Shown here: in pieces, positions 44,648 through 55,234 of the stretch
Layout: each line of letters opens with the position of its first letter
Position numbering within the stretch: position 1 is the first letter of the stretch
Assembly (NCBI RefSeq): GCF_002155915.1
Contig: NZ_MUME01000034.1
Coordinates: forward strand, 1-64,000
From: Streptomyces thermovulgaris
GTDB taxonomy: Bacteria > Actinomycetota > Actinomycetes > Streptomycetales > Streptomycetaceae
DNA length: 64,000 nucleotides
Direction of reading: 5' to 3'
Made by a program: the position numbers and the translations under genes
Notes under the pieces: generated by a model
Database searches by the model: none
What the model was told of the DNA's origin: nothing
What the model saw: only the letters and a program-made list of their open reading frames with translations

Positions 44648-46066
44648 GTGATCATCACAGAGCAAGCCCCCAGGCCAGGAGCCGATACGGCCCATCCCGA
44701 ACACCTCGGGCACGTCGTCTTCATCGCGGCGTCGGCCGCCATGGGCGGTTTCCTCTTCGGGTACGACAGCGCCGTGATCAACGGTGCCGTCGAGGCCATC
44801 CGTGACCGCTACGCCGTCGGATCCGCGGAGCTGGCCCAGGTCATCGCCATCGCCCTGATCGGCTGCGCCGTCGGCGCCGCGACCACGGGCCGCATAGCCG
44901 ACCGCATCGGCCGCATCCGGTGCATGCAGATCGCCGCGCTCCTGTTCGCCGTCAGCTCCATCGGCTCGGCCCTGCCCTTCGCCCTGTGGGACCTCGCCCT
45001 CTGGCGTGTCATCGGCGGCTTCGCCATCGGCATGGCCTCGGTCATCGGCCCCGCCTACATCGCCGAGGTCGCCCCGCCCGCCTACCGCGGCCGCCTCGGC
45101 TCCTTCCAGCAGGCCGCGATCGTCGTCGGCATCGCCGCCTCCCAGCTGGTCAACTGGGGTCTGCTGCACGCCGCCGACGGCGACCAGCGCGGCACACTGA
45201 TGGGCCTGGAGGCCTGGCAGGTCATGCTGGGTGTGATGGTCGTCCCGGCCGTGCTGTACGGACTGCTCTCCTTCGCCATCCCCGAGTCCCCGCGCTTCCT
45301 GCTCTCCGTCGGCCGCCGCGACCGCGCCCGCGCGATCCTCGCCGAGGTCGAGGGCAAGGACGTCGACCTCGACGCCCGGGTGGCCGAGATCGAGCAGGCC
45401 ATGAAGAGCGAGCACAAGTCCTCCTTCAAGGACCTGCTCGGCGGCAGCTTCCTGTTCAAGCGGATCGTCTGGATCGGTATCGGCCTGTCCGTCTTCCAGC
45501 AGTTCGTCGGCATCAACGTCGCGTTCTACTACTCCACGACGCTGTGGCAGTCGGTCGGCATCAACCCGACGGACTCGTTCCTCTACTCGTTCACGACGTC
45601 GATCATCAACATCGTCGGCACCGTGATCGCGATGATCTTCGTGGACCGCATCGGCCGCAGGCCGCTCGCGCTCATCGGTTCGGCCGGCATGGCCGTCAGC
45701 CTGGCCCTGGAGGCCTGGGCGTTCTCGCACCCGCTGGTCGACGACAGGCTGCCGGCCACCCAGGGTCTGGTCGCCCTGGTCGCCGCCCACTCCTTCGTCC
45801 TCTTCTTCGCCCTGTCCTGGGGCGTGGTCGTCTGGGTCCTGCTCGGCGAGATGTTCCCGAACCGGATCCGCGCCGCCGCCCTGGGCGTGGCCGCCTCCGC
45901 CCAGTGGATCGCCAACTGGGCCATCACCGTGACCTTCCCGTCGCTGGCCGACTGGAACCTCTCCGGCACCTACGTGATCTACACGTTCTTCGCTGCGCTC
46001 TCCATCCCGTTCGTCCTGAAGTTCGTCAAGGAGACGAAGGGCAAGACGCTGGAGGAGATGGGCTAG
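44648..46066 (+). CDS. glcP: Glucose permease GlcP (sugar porter, MFS)
   Basis: This 472-residue, 12-helix major facilitator carries glucose with protons; Streptomyces takes up glucose this way rather than by PTS. Sugar-porter signatures include GGFLFGYDSAVINGAVEAI, GRIADRIGRIRCMQ, PAYIAEVAPPAYRGRLGSFQ, the PESPRFLLSVGR loop, FQQFVGINVAFYYS and the C-terminal FVKETKGKTLEEMG. The sequence closely matches the S. coelicolor GlcP that I remember. I start at the GTG at 44648 (GAGGAG 6 nt upstream). A strong terminator follows. Confidence 0.95.
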   Translation: MIITEQAPRPGADTAHPEHLGHVVFIAASAAMGGFLFGYDSAVINGAVEAIRDRYAVGSAELAQVIAIALIGCAVGAATTGRIADRIGRIRCMQIAALLFAVSSIGSALPFALWDLALWRVIGGFAIGMASVIGPAYIAEVAPPAYRGRLGSFQQAAIVVGIAASQLVNWGLLHAADGDQRGTLMGLEAWQVMLGVMVVPAVLYGLLSFAIPESPRFLLSVGRRDRARAILAEVEGKDVDLDARVAEIEQAMKSEHKSSFKDLLGGSFLFKRIVWIGIGLSVFQQFVGINVAFYYSTTLWQSVGINPTDSFLYSFTTSIINIVGTVIAMIFVDRIGRRPLALIGSAGMAVSLALEAWAFSHPLVDDRLPATQGLVALVAAHSFVLFFALSWGVVVWVLLGEMFPNRIRAAALGVAASAQWIANWAITVTFPSLADWNLSGTYVIYTFFAALSIPFVLKFVKETKGKTLEEMG

Positions 46067-46125
46067 TCCCCACAGACTCGAGGAGAAGGGCTTCCAGTCC
46101 CCGCCGCCCCTCTCCTCGACCCGTT

Positions 46126-46163
46126 CGCCGCCCCGTCCGGACCGCCGTCCGGGCGGGGCGGCG
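46126..46163 (+). terminator. glcP terminator
   Basis: This is a 17-bp stem (CGCCGCCCCGTCCGGAC and its complement with one G-U pair) with a 4-nt CGCC loop, followed by GTTTGTG. It lies 60 nt after the glcP stop. Confidence 0.85.
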
Positions 46164-46215
46164 GTTTGTGCGGGGCCCCGCATCCGGGCCGGCAGGACCC
46201 GGCGGTGAGGGAAAC

Positions 46216-46265
46216 GGAGAGAAGGAGAAGGGAGAAGAGGGAGAGGAGGGAGAGGAGGGGAGGGG
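46216..46265 (+). repeat. 50-nt uninterrupted purine tract
   Basis: Every base on the plus strand from 46216 to 46265 is A or G, built from GAGAAGG and GGGAGAGGA-type units. It lies between the glcP terminator and the ftsY promoter. Confidence 0.9.
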
Positions 46266-46445
46266 CGCTTCCGTGCGGATCTCCGTCGCCCGAGGAAGGA
46301 CGCACGGGACCTGCGCGCAAAAGGGCTGCGGGCGCGGCTCGTCCCACTCTCTTTTGATCCGACTTATATATGTCCGCGCCGTTTGTTCCTTCGGGGAAGG
46401 CGCAAACCCCTCAGGCCGGAAACCATGGCTGATACTGGCAGGGTT

Positions 46446-47654
46446 ATGGAAACCATCATCCTTGCTGTAGTCATCGCCGTGGTGGTGCTCGGCGCGCTCG
46501 GCGGGCTCATCGTCGCCGGCAGGCGAAAGAAGCCGCTGCCCCCGCCGCCGCCCTCGCCTCCCGACATCACCGCCCCTCCGGCCGAGCCACATGTGGGCGA
46601 GGAGGCCGAGACGCCGCGCGAAGAGCCGCGGCGGACGATCGAGGAGGTGGACCTGCCCGACGGGTCGCCCCCCGTCGCCGTCGAGGAGCCGCCCGTCGAG
46701 GAGCTTCCGGCTCCCGCGATCGAGGTTCCGGAGCCCACCGCCGGCCGTCTGGTACGGCTGCGCGCCCGTCTCGCCCGGTCGCAGAACGCCCTGGGCAGGG
46801 GCCTGCTCACGCTGCTGTCCCGTGAGCATCTCGACGAGGAGACCTGGGAGGAGATCGAGGACACCCTGCTGACCGCCGACGTCGGCGTGCAGCCCACCCA
46901 GGAGCTGGTCGAGCGGCTGCGCGAGCGCGTCCGCGTGCTCGGCACCCGCACCCCCGCCGAGCTGCGCGGGCTGCTGCGCGAGGAGCTGCTCACGCTGATC
47001 GGCCCCGACATGGACCGCACCGTGAAGACCGAGCCGGCCGAGAGCAAGCCCGGCATCGTGATGGTCGTCGGCGTCAACGGCACCGGCAAGACCACGACGA
47101 CCGGCAAGCTCGCCCGTGTCCTGGTCGCCGACGGCCGCAGTGTCGTCCTCGGCGCCGCGGACACCTTCCGTGCGGCCGCCGCCGACCAGCTGCAGACCTG
47201 GGGCGAGCGGGTCGGCGCCCACACCGTGCGCGGCCCGGAGGGCGGCGACCCCGCCTCCGTCGCCTTCGACGCGGTGAAGGAGGGCAAGGAGATGGGCGCC
47301 GACGTGGTGCTCATCGACACCGCCGGCCGTCTGCACACCAAGACCGGCCTCATGGACGAGCTCGGCAAGGTCAAGCGCGTCGTGGAGAAGCACGCCCCGC
47401 TCGACGAGGTCCTGCTCGTCCTCGACGCGACCACCGGCCAGAACGGTCTGATCCAGGCCCGTGTCTTCGCCGAGGTCGTCGACATCACCGGCATCGTCCT
47501 CACCAAGCTGGACGGCACCGCCAAGGGCGGCATCGTGGTCGCCGTCCAGCGCGAGCTGGGCGTACCGGTCAAGCTGGTCGGTCTCGGCGAGGGCCCGGAC
47601 GACCTGGCCCCCTTCGAGCCGGAGGCCTTCGTCGACGCCCTCATCGGCGACTGA
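46446..47654 (+). CDS. ftsY: Signal recognition particle receptor FtsY
   Basis: This 402-residue SRP GTPase receptor docks Ffh-ribosome complexes at the membrane. Unlike E. coli FtsY it has a true N-terminal membrane segment (METIILAVVIAVVVLGALGG), typical of actinobacteria, then an acidic/Pro-rich A domain and the NG domain: GVNGTGKTTTTGKLA, AADTFRAAAADQL, LIDTAGRLHTK and TKLDGTAKGG. I start at the ATG at 46446 that opens the membrane segment; an in-frame ATG at 46425 is possible. Its partner ffh lies 7.6 kb downstream. Confidence 0.95.
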   Translation: METIILAVVIAVVVLGALGGLIVAGRRKKPLPPPPPSPPDITAPPAEPHVGEEAETPREEPRRTIEEVDLPDGSPPVAVEEPPVEELPAPAIEVPEPTAGRLVRLRARLARSQNALGRGLLTLLSREHLDEETWEEIEDTLLTADVGVQPTQELVERLRERVRVLGTRTPAELRGLLREELLTLIGPDMDRTVKTEPAESKPGIVMVVGVNGTGKTTTTGKLARVLVADGRSVVLGAADTFRAAAADQLQTWGERVGAHTVRGPEGGDPASVAFDAVKEGKEMGADVVLIDTAGRLHTKTGLMDELGKVKRVVEKHAPLDEVLLVLDATTGQNGLIQARVFAEVVDITGIVLTKLDGTAKGGIVVAVQRELGVPVKLVGLGEGPDDLAPFEPEAFVDALIGD

Positions 47655-47989
47655 CCGCCCGCCGGCCCTTCAACGGCGAACGCCCGCCCCGGTGGACCCG
47701 GGACGGGCGTTCGCCGTCGACGGGCCCGTCTCCCGGGGCGCGCTTCCCGGGTGCCCGAAGCGGCGGCGGGGCCGGGCCCTCTCCCTCGCTCACCGGGCTC
47801 ACGGCCGCCGCGCTGCACCACCCCTCGGGCGGCGGTCGCGAGGCGGCTGCTGCCGCACGGCCGTGACCGTACGGATCGTGAAGAGGGCCGTGAAGAGGGC
47901 GAGGAGGAACGCGCGGACCACGCGAAGAGAGCCGTACGGACCGCGCGAAGAGAGCCGGGAGCCCCCGGACGGCAGCCGTCCGCCCCGCG
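47655..47989. other. Spacer after ftsY
   Basis: This 335-bp convergent spacer holds the ftsY terminator and then a GA-rich stretch with a 14-bp direct repeat, CGCGAAGAGAGCCG, at 47921 and 47944. No gene is supported. Confidence 0.6.
47673..47717 (+). terminator. ftsY terminator
   Basis: ACGGCGAACGCCCG pairs with CGGGCGTTCGCCGT (14 bp) over a 17-nt loop, starting 19 nt after the ftsY stop. Confidence 0.82.
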
Positions 47990-48661
47990 TCACGCCCGGG
48001 AGCGGTGGGCCACGTAGGCCAGGGTGCCCAGGAGGAGGCGGGCCTCGGGAAGGGCGGCGCAGTCCGGGGAGGGCGGACGGAGCCAGCGGACCGGACCCCG
48101 GCCGCCCCGGTCGGAGGGCGGGGCCGTGAGGTAGGTGCCCGGACCGAGGCCGCGCAGATCGAGCGAGGCGGGGTCGTCCCAGCCCAGGCGGTAGAGGAGG
48201 GACGGCAGCTCGGCGGCGGCCCCGGGGGCGACGAAGAAGTGCGCGCGGCCCTCCGGGCTGACGGTCACCGGGCCGACGGGGAGGCCCAGGCGCTCCAGCC
48301 GGGCCAGGGCACGGCGTCCGGCCGACTCGGCCACCTCGATGGCGTCGAAGGCACGCCCGACCGCCAGCATCACCGAGGCTCCGGGCATCTCCGTCCACGC
48401 CCGGGTCACCTCGTCGAGCGTGGCGCCGGCCGGGATCCCGGGCGCGCACTCCAGGGGATGGGCGCCCGGTGCCGGACAGTTCGTGCGTCCGCAGGAGCAC
48501 GCGCCGCCGACGGCCCGCGCGCCCCGCACCACGTCCCAGCCCCACAGGCCGGTGTACTCGGCCACCGCCGTGCACTCCGACGAGCGGGACGAGCGGTACG
48601 ACCGGCCGCGTCGCCGCGCGCCGGAACGGATCTCGCGCATGCCGCCGATCGTGAAACCCAT
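47990..48661 (-). CDS. Primpol-like (bifunctional DNA primase/polymerase N-terminal domain) protein
   Basis: This 223-residue protein resembles the archaeo-eukaryotic primase-type prim/pol N-terminal domain: AEYTGLWGWDVVRGARA, a CSCGRTNC...GAHP cysteine cluster, TEMPGASVMLAVGRAFDAIEV, RAHFFVAPG, and LDLRGLGPGTYLTAPPS. In active enzymes the strand after the Gly turn carries a DxD metal site; here it reads DAIEV, so catalysis is doubtful. There is no helicase or other domain. The ATG at 48661 has GGAGGGGG directly upstream. It is a solitary gene divergent from nsdA, and its role is unknown. Confidence 0.82.
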   Translation of the reverse strand: MGFTIGGMREIRSGARRRGRSYRSSRSSECTAVAEYTGLWGWDVVRGARAVGGACSCGRTNCPAPGAHPLECAPGIPAGATLDEVTRAWTEMPGASVMLAVGRAFDAIEVAESAGRRALARLERLGLPVGPVTVSPEGRAHFFVAPGAAAELPSLLYRLGWDDPASLDLRGLGPGTYLTAPPSDRGGRGPVRWLRPPSPDCAALPEARLLLGTLAYVAHRSRA

Positions 48662-49106
48662 GCCCCCTCCAACGATTTCGCCGCCCCGATGGTTACGAGG
48701 CGGCCGCGGATCGTGACTCTCCGTCTTCGCTTCCTCCCCCGGTGCGGCCGGGTCCCGCGGCGTCCGGAGGCGTTCCGCGTGGTGCGCCCCGCGGCGCGCG
48801 CCCTCGCGTGCACCGCTCCACCCGCGGCCGTCCTGCGTCAAGTGAAGCGCGTCGCGCTCGGCGGGAGTTCATTCGAAGGGGTGGCGAATGGTGGCGTTTC
48901 ATGGACCCCCATGGCTGTACGAGTGATCGTGGGATTACTGTAAGTGCGCGAGTCCTGGGGCACATGCACATACGGGTATGCCGGAGGCAAGCCCGGCAGT
49001 TCGGGCGAAGAGTTGAGAACCGGCGGACGGACAGCCGTATTGACGGGCATTCTGATAGGGCTTGGCGCACTCAGCGACGAGTGGTCTCAGGGATGGGGGC
49101 TTTCCA
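48662..49106. other. Divergent spacer upstream of nsdA
   Basis: This 445-bp region has alternating GC-rich and less GC-rich patches. A -10-like TACTGT occurs at 48936-48941. No ribosome-site-supported gene was found. It probably contains the promoters of nsdA and of the primpol-like gene. Confidence 0.55.
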
Positions 49107-50600
49107 GTGAGCGGCAGCAACGGCGGCGGCGGGACGGGCGTGGCGAGCGTGGACAAGCGCCCGAACGAGCTGCTCGCCTCATGGTTCGTGCGCAGTGGCT
49201 GGTCCAAGGGAGAACTCGCCCGGCAGGTCAACCGCCGTGCCCGTCAGCTGGGCGCCCACCACGTCTCCACCGACACCTCGCGTGTCAGGCGCTGGCTGGA
49301 CGGCGAGAACCCGCGCGAGCCGATCCCGAGGATCCTCTCGGAACTGTTCTCCGAGCGCTTCGGCTGCGTCGTCTCCGTGGAGGACCTCGGCCTGCGCACC
49401 GCCCGCCAGGCACCCTCCGCGACCGGCGTCGACCTGCCCTGGACGGGCCCGCAGACCGTGGCCCTGCTCAGCGAGTTCTCGCGCAGCGACTTAATGCTGG
49501 CGCGGCGCGGCTTCCTCGGGACCTCGCTGGCGCTGTCCGCGGGGCCCTCCCTCATCGAGCCGCTGCAGCGCTGGCTCGTGCCCTCGCCTCCCGCCCCCCA
49601 GCGGGAGCCCGAACCGCAGACGCAGAGCTCTTCCCGCCGCTTCGGCCGGCTCTCCCGGCCCGAGCTGGAGCTGCTGGAGACCACCACCAAGATGTTCCGG
49701 AAGTGGGACGCCCAGTGCGGCGGCGGTCTGCGCCGCAAGGCCGTCGTCGGCCAGCTGCACGAGGTGACGGACCTCCTCCAGGAACCCCAGCCCGAGGCCA
49801 CCACCCGCAGGCTCTTCAAGGTCGCCGCTGAGCTGTCCCAGCTGGCCGGCTGGATGAGCTACGACGTGGGCCTGCACCCCACCGCGCAGAAGTACTTCGT
49901 CCTGGCTCTGCACGCCGCCAAGGAGGCCGGTGACAAGCCCCTCGGCTCGTACGTCCTGTCCAGCATGAGCCGCCAGATGATCCACCTCGGCCGCCCCGAG
50001 GACGCCCTGGAGCTCATCCACCTCGCCCAGTACGGCAGCCGGGACTGCGCGAGCCCGCGCACCCAGGCCATGCTGTACGCGCTGGAGGCCCGGGCCTACG
50101 CCAACATGGGCCAGCCCGGCAGATGCAAGCGCGCGGTGCGCATGGCCGAGGACACCTTCGCCGACGCCGAGGACTGGGACGAGCCCGACCCCGACTGGAT
50201 CCGCTTCTTCTCCGAGGCCGAGCTGCACGCCGAGAACTCCCACTCCTACCGCGACCTGGCCTATGTCGCCGGCCGCAGCCCCACCTACGCCTCCCTGGCC
50301 GAGCCGCTGATGCGGAAGGCCGTGGACCTGTTCGCCAAGGACCGGGAGCACCAGCGGTCGTACGCGCTCAACCTCATCGGCATGGCCACGGTGCACCTGC
50401 TCCAGCGCGAGCCCGAGCAGAGCACCCAGTACGTCACCCGCGCCATGAAAGTGGCCAAGAAAGTGCGCTCCGAGCGCGTGAACACCCGTATCCGGAAGAC
50501 CGTCGACAACGCCGTACGCGACTACGGGGACTGCGGGGAGATCATGGACCTCACCGAGCAGCTCGCCGCCGAGCTGCCCGAGACCCTCGAGGCCGTCTGA
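49107..50600 (+). CDS. nsdA: NsdA, negative regulator of development and antibiotic production
   Basis: This 497-residue protein matches the Streptomyces NsdA that I remember: an N-terminal DNA-binding-like region (LASWFVRSGWSKGELARQVN, TDTSRVRRWLDGENPRE) and a TPR-like C-terminal half (LHAAKEAGDKPLGSYVLSSM, ALELIHLAQYG, RAYANMGQPGRCKRAVRMAE). Loss of NsdA increases sporulation and antibiotic output in S. coelicolor. Codon 129 (49491-49493) is TTA, which needs the bldA tRNA, so full translation is expected only late in development. The GTG start at 49107 has GGGGGC upstream. It is monocistronic. Confidence 0.94.
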   Translation: MSGSNGGGGTGVASVDKRPNELLASWFVRSGWSKGELARQVNRRARQLGAHHVSTDTSRVRRWLDGENPREPIPRILSELFSERFGCVVSVEDLGLRTARQAPSATGVDLPWTGPQTVALLSEFSRSDLMLARRGFLGTSLALSAGPSLIEPLQRWLVPSPPAPQREPEPQTQSSSRRFGRLSRPELELLETTTKMFRKWDAQCGGGLRRKAVVGQLHEVTDLLQEPQPEATTRRLFKVAAELSQLAGWMSYDVGLHPTAQKYFVLALHAAKEAGDKPLGSYVLSSMSRQMIHLGRPEDALELIHLAQYGSRDCASPRTQAMLYALEARAYANMGQPGRCKRAVRMAEDTFADAEDWDEPDPDWIRFFSEAELHAENSHSYRDLAYVAGRSPTYASLAEPLMRKAVDLFAKDREHQRSYALNLIGMATVHLLQREPEQSTQYVTRAMKVAKKVRSERVNTRIRKTVDNAVRDYGDCGEIMDLTEQLAAELPETLEAV

Positions 50601-50712
50601 GCCCGCACCGTTCCGCGTCGTCCCGCCTCTGAGCCCCGGCCGCGGCCGGCCTTCCCGAACTGCCCGACTCGGCTCCCCCATGCCAGGTCATCGGAAGGCC
50701 GCCGCGGCCGGT

Positions 50713-52573
<1,861 letters not shown>

Positions 52574-52598
52574 ACAGCACGAGGACGGGAGTCGCCGG

Positions 52599-55013
52599 GT
52601 GAAGAGGACAGACGTGCGAAGCCAGGCGGAGAAACCGGACCCCGGTGGCTACGCGGCGGCCCTCGCCGCACTGACCGACGAGTGGCTGGCCGGGCTGTTC
52701 GACAGAGCGGCCAAGGGGCGGGGCGTCGCCCTCGTCGCCGTCGGCGGCTACGGGCGCGGCGAGCTGTCCCCCCGCAGCGACCTGGACCTGCTCCTGCTGC
52801 ACGACAACGGGGACGCCGAGGAGATCGCCACCCTCGCCGACCGCCTCTGGTACCCCGTGTGGGACCTCGGCCTCACCCTCGACCACTCGGTCCGCACCCC
52901 CGCCGAGGCCCGCAGGGCGGCAGGGGAGGACCTCAGGGTCCAGCTCGGCCTGCTGGACGCCCGGCACCTCGCCGGCGACCGCGGCCTGACGGCCGCACTG
53001 CGCACCACGGTCCTCGCCGACTGGCGCAACCAGGCGCCGAAACGGCTCCCCGAACTCCAGGACCTGTGCGCCGAACGCGCACGGCGGTACGGCGAACTGC
53101 AGTACCTTCTCGAACCCGACCTGAAGGAGGCCCGCGGCGGTCTGCGGGACGCCACCGTGCTGCGCGCCGTCGCCGCCTCCTGGCTGGCCGACCCCCCGCG
53201 CGCGGGCCTCGCCGACGCCCGCCGCCGGCTGCTCGACGTACGCGACGCCCTGCACCTCACCACGGGCCGCGCCACCGACCGGCTCGCCCTGGAGGACCAG
53301 GACCAGGTCGCCGCCGCGCTGGGCCTGCTCGACGCCGACGCCCTCCTGCGCCAGGTGTACGAGGCGGCCCGCGTCCTGTCCTACGCCGGCGACCTCACCT
53401 GGCGGGACGTACGGCGTGTGCTCAAGGCCCGGGCCGCACGGCCCAGGCTGCGCGCCCTGCTGGGCGGCGGAAAGCCCCCCGCGGAGCGGTCCCCGCTCGC
53501 CGAAGGGGTGGTGGAGCAGGACGGCGAGGTGGGCCTCGCCCTCACGGCACGCCCCGAACGCGACCCCGTGCTTCTCCTGCGTGCCGCGGCCGCTGCCGCA
53601 CAGGCCGGGCTCCCGCTCTCCCCGCACGCCGTACGGCACCTCGCCGCCACCGCGCGCCCCCTGCCCACGCCATGGCCCGCCGAGGCCCGCGAACAGTTCG
53701 TCACCCTGCTCGGCTCCGGCCGTCCCGCCGTCCAGATCTGGACGGCCCTGGAGGCGGAGGGCCTGATCACCCGGCTGCTGCCCGACTGGGAACGGGTGCG
53801 CTGCCGCCCGCAGCGCAACGCCGTCCACCGCTGGACGGTCGACCGCCATCTGATCGAGACGGCCGTGCACGCCTCCGCGCTCACCCGCCGTGTCGACCGC
53901 CCCGACCTGCTCCTGGTCGCCGCCCTGCTGCACGACATCGGCAAGGGATGGCCCGGCGACCACTGCGTGACCGGCGGGACCATCGCCAGGGACGTGGCCC
54001 TGCGCATCGGCTTCGACCAGGCCGACGCGGCCGTGCTCGCCGACCTGGTGCGCCACCACCTGCTGCTCGTCAAGACCGCCACCCGGCGCGACCTGGACGA
54101 CCCGGCCACCGTCCGCGCGGTCGCCGAGGCGGTCGGCACCCGCGGCACGCTGGAGCTGCTGCACGCCCTGACCGAGGCGGACGCCCTGGCCACCGGCCCG
54201 GCCGCATGGTCCTCCTGGCGCGGCTTTCTGGTCTCCGAACTGGTGAGGCGGGTCTCGGCCGTCCTCACCGGGGACGCCCCCGAGGAGCCCGGGCCCGCCG
54301 CACCCACCGCCGAGCAGGAGCGGCTGGCCGTCGAGGCCTTCCGCACGGGCGGTCCGGCGCTGGCCCTGCACGCACGGCCCGAGCCGCCCGCCGGGGAGCA
54401 CCCGGGGACGGACGCGGAGGGATCCTCGCAGGAGCCCGAGCCCCTCGGCGTCGAGCTGCTGATCGCCGTCCCCGACCAGCCGGGCGTCCTGCCCGCCGTC
54501 GCCGGAGTGCTGGCCGTCCACCGGCTCACCGTCCGCACGGCCGGGCTGCGCGCCCTGGAACTGCCGGACGAGGTCGGCGACGGCTCCGTACTGCTGCTGG
54601 ACTGGCGGGTCGCCGCCGAGTACGGCTCCCCGCCCCCGGCGGACCGGCTGCGCGCCGACCTCGCCCGGGCCCTGGACGGCTCCCTGGACATCGCCACCCG
54701 CCTCGCCGAGCGGGACGCGGCCCACCGCTGGCGCCGCGGGGCCGGGGCGCCACCGCCCCGGGTCACGGTCGCCCCGGCCGCCTCCCGGCACGCCACCGTG
54801 ATCGAGGTCCGGGCGCAGGACGCACCGGGGCTGCTGTTCCGGATCGGCCGGGCGCTGGAGAAGGCGGGAGCGCGGGTGCGGAGCATGCACGTCAGCACGC
54901 TGGGAGCGAACGCGGTCGACGCCTTCTACGTCACGACGGACACGGGGGAGCCGCTGCCGGAGCCGGACGCGACGTCGATGGCACGGATGCTGGAGGAGGC
55001 GCTGCGGGCGTGA
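52599..55013 (+). CDS. glnD: PII nucleotidyltransferase / nucleotidyl-removing enzyme GlnD
   Basis: This 804-residue sensor enzyme modifies GlnK. The nucleotidyltransferase motif GGYGRGELSPRSDLDLLLL has its two metal-binding aspartates in DLD. The HD hydrolase domain (HRWTVDRHLIETAVHASAL, LLHDIGKGWPGDH) removes the nucleotide, and two C-terminal ACT domains (LIAVPDQPGVLPAVAGVLAV and VRAQDAPGLLFRIGRALEK) sense glutamine. In actinobacteria it acts as an adenylyltransferase. I start at the GTG at 52599 (GGGAG 7 nt upstream); a GTG at 52614 also has a fair site. Confidence 0.95.
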   Translation: MKRTDVRSQAEKPDPGGYAAALAALTDEWLAGLFDRAAKGRGVALVAVGGYGRGELSPRSDLDLLLLHDNGDAEEIATLADRLWYPVWDLGLTLDHSVRTPAEARRAAGEDLRVQLGLLDARHLAGDRGLTAALRTTVLADWRNQAPKRLPELQDLCAERARRYGELQYLLEPDLKEARGGLRDATVLRAVAASWLADPPRAGLADARRRLLDVRDALHLTTGRATDRLALEDQDQVAAALGLLDADALLRQVYEAARVLSYAGDLTWRDVRRVLKARAARPRLRALLGGGKPPAERSPLAEGVVEQDGEVGLALTARPERDPVLLLRAAAAAAQAGLPLSPHAVRHLAATARPLPTPWPAEAREQFVTLLGSGRPAVQIWTALEAEGLITRLLPDWERVRCRPQRNAVHRWTVDRHLIETAVHASALTRRVDRPDLLLVAALLHDIGKGWPGDHCVTGGTIARDVALRIGFDQADAAVLADLVRHHLLLVKTATRRDLDDPATVRAVAEAVGTRGTLELLHALTEADALATGPAAWSSWRGFLVSELVRRVSAVLTGDAPEEPGPAAPTAEQERLAVEAFRTGGPALALHARPEPPAGEHPGTDAEGSSQEPEPLGVELLIAVPDQPGVLPAVAGVLAVHRLTVRTAGLRALELPDEVGDGSVLLLDWRVAAEYGSPPPADRLRADLARALDGSLDIATRLAERDAAHRWRRGAGAPPPRVTVAPAASRHATVIEVRAQDAPGLLFRIGRALEKAGARVRSMHVSTLGANAVDAFYVTTDTGEPLPEPDATSMARMLEEALRA

Positions 55014-55234
55014 CACCCGCCGCTCCGCGTCCCCCGGCCAGGGCGTGCCTTTCGCCGGCGCGGGGGTGATCCGGCCGCGCCGGGCCGGCCGGACGGCGTG
55101 TCCCGCCGCTTCCCGCAGCTGCGGGAGGGTGTCCTCGCCCACTGGGCCCAACGGGCGGGGACGGTTCACTTGCGGAGCCGGATACCCTGGAGGGCAGCCG
55201 AGAACGCCCCCGAATCCCGAGGACCGACGCCATC

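Larger units (their letters stand above)
46067..46445. other. Spacer between glcP and ftsY
   Basis: This 379-bp spacer has the glcP terminator (46126-46163), a 50-nt pure-purine run (46216-46265), and then an AT-rich island (TTATATATG near 46364) that probably holds the ftsY promoter. No gene is supported. Confidence 0.65.

Noticed and set aside
47751-48017. 88-codon plus-strand frame after ftsY
   Set aside because: It is Arg/Glu-rich low complexity that overlaps the convergent primpol-like gene; it has no ribosome site.
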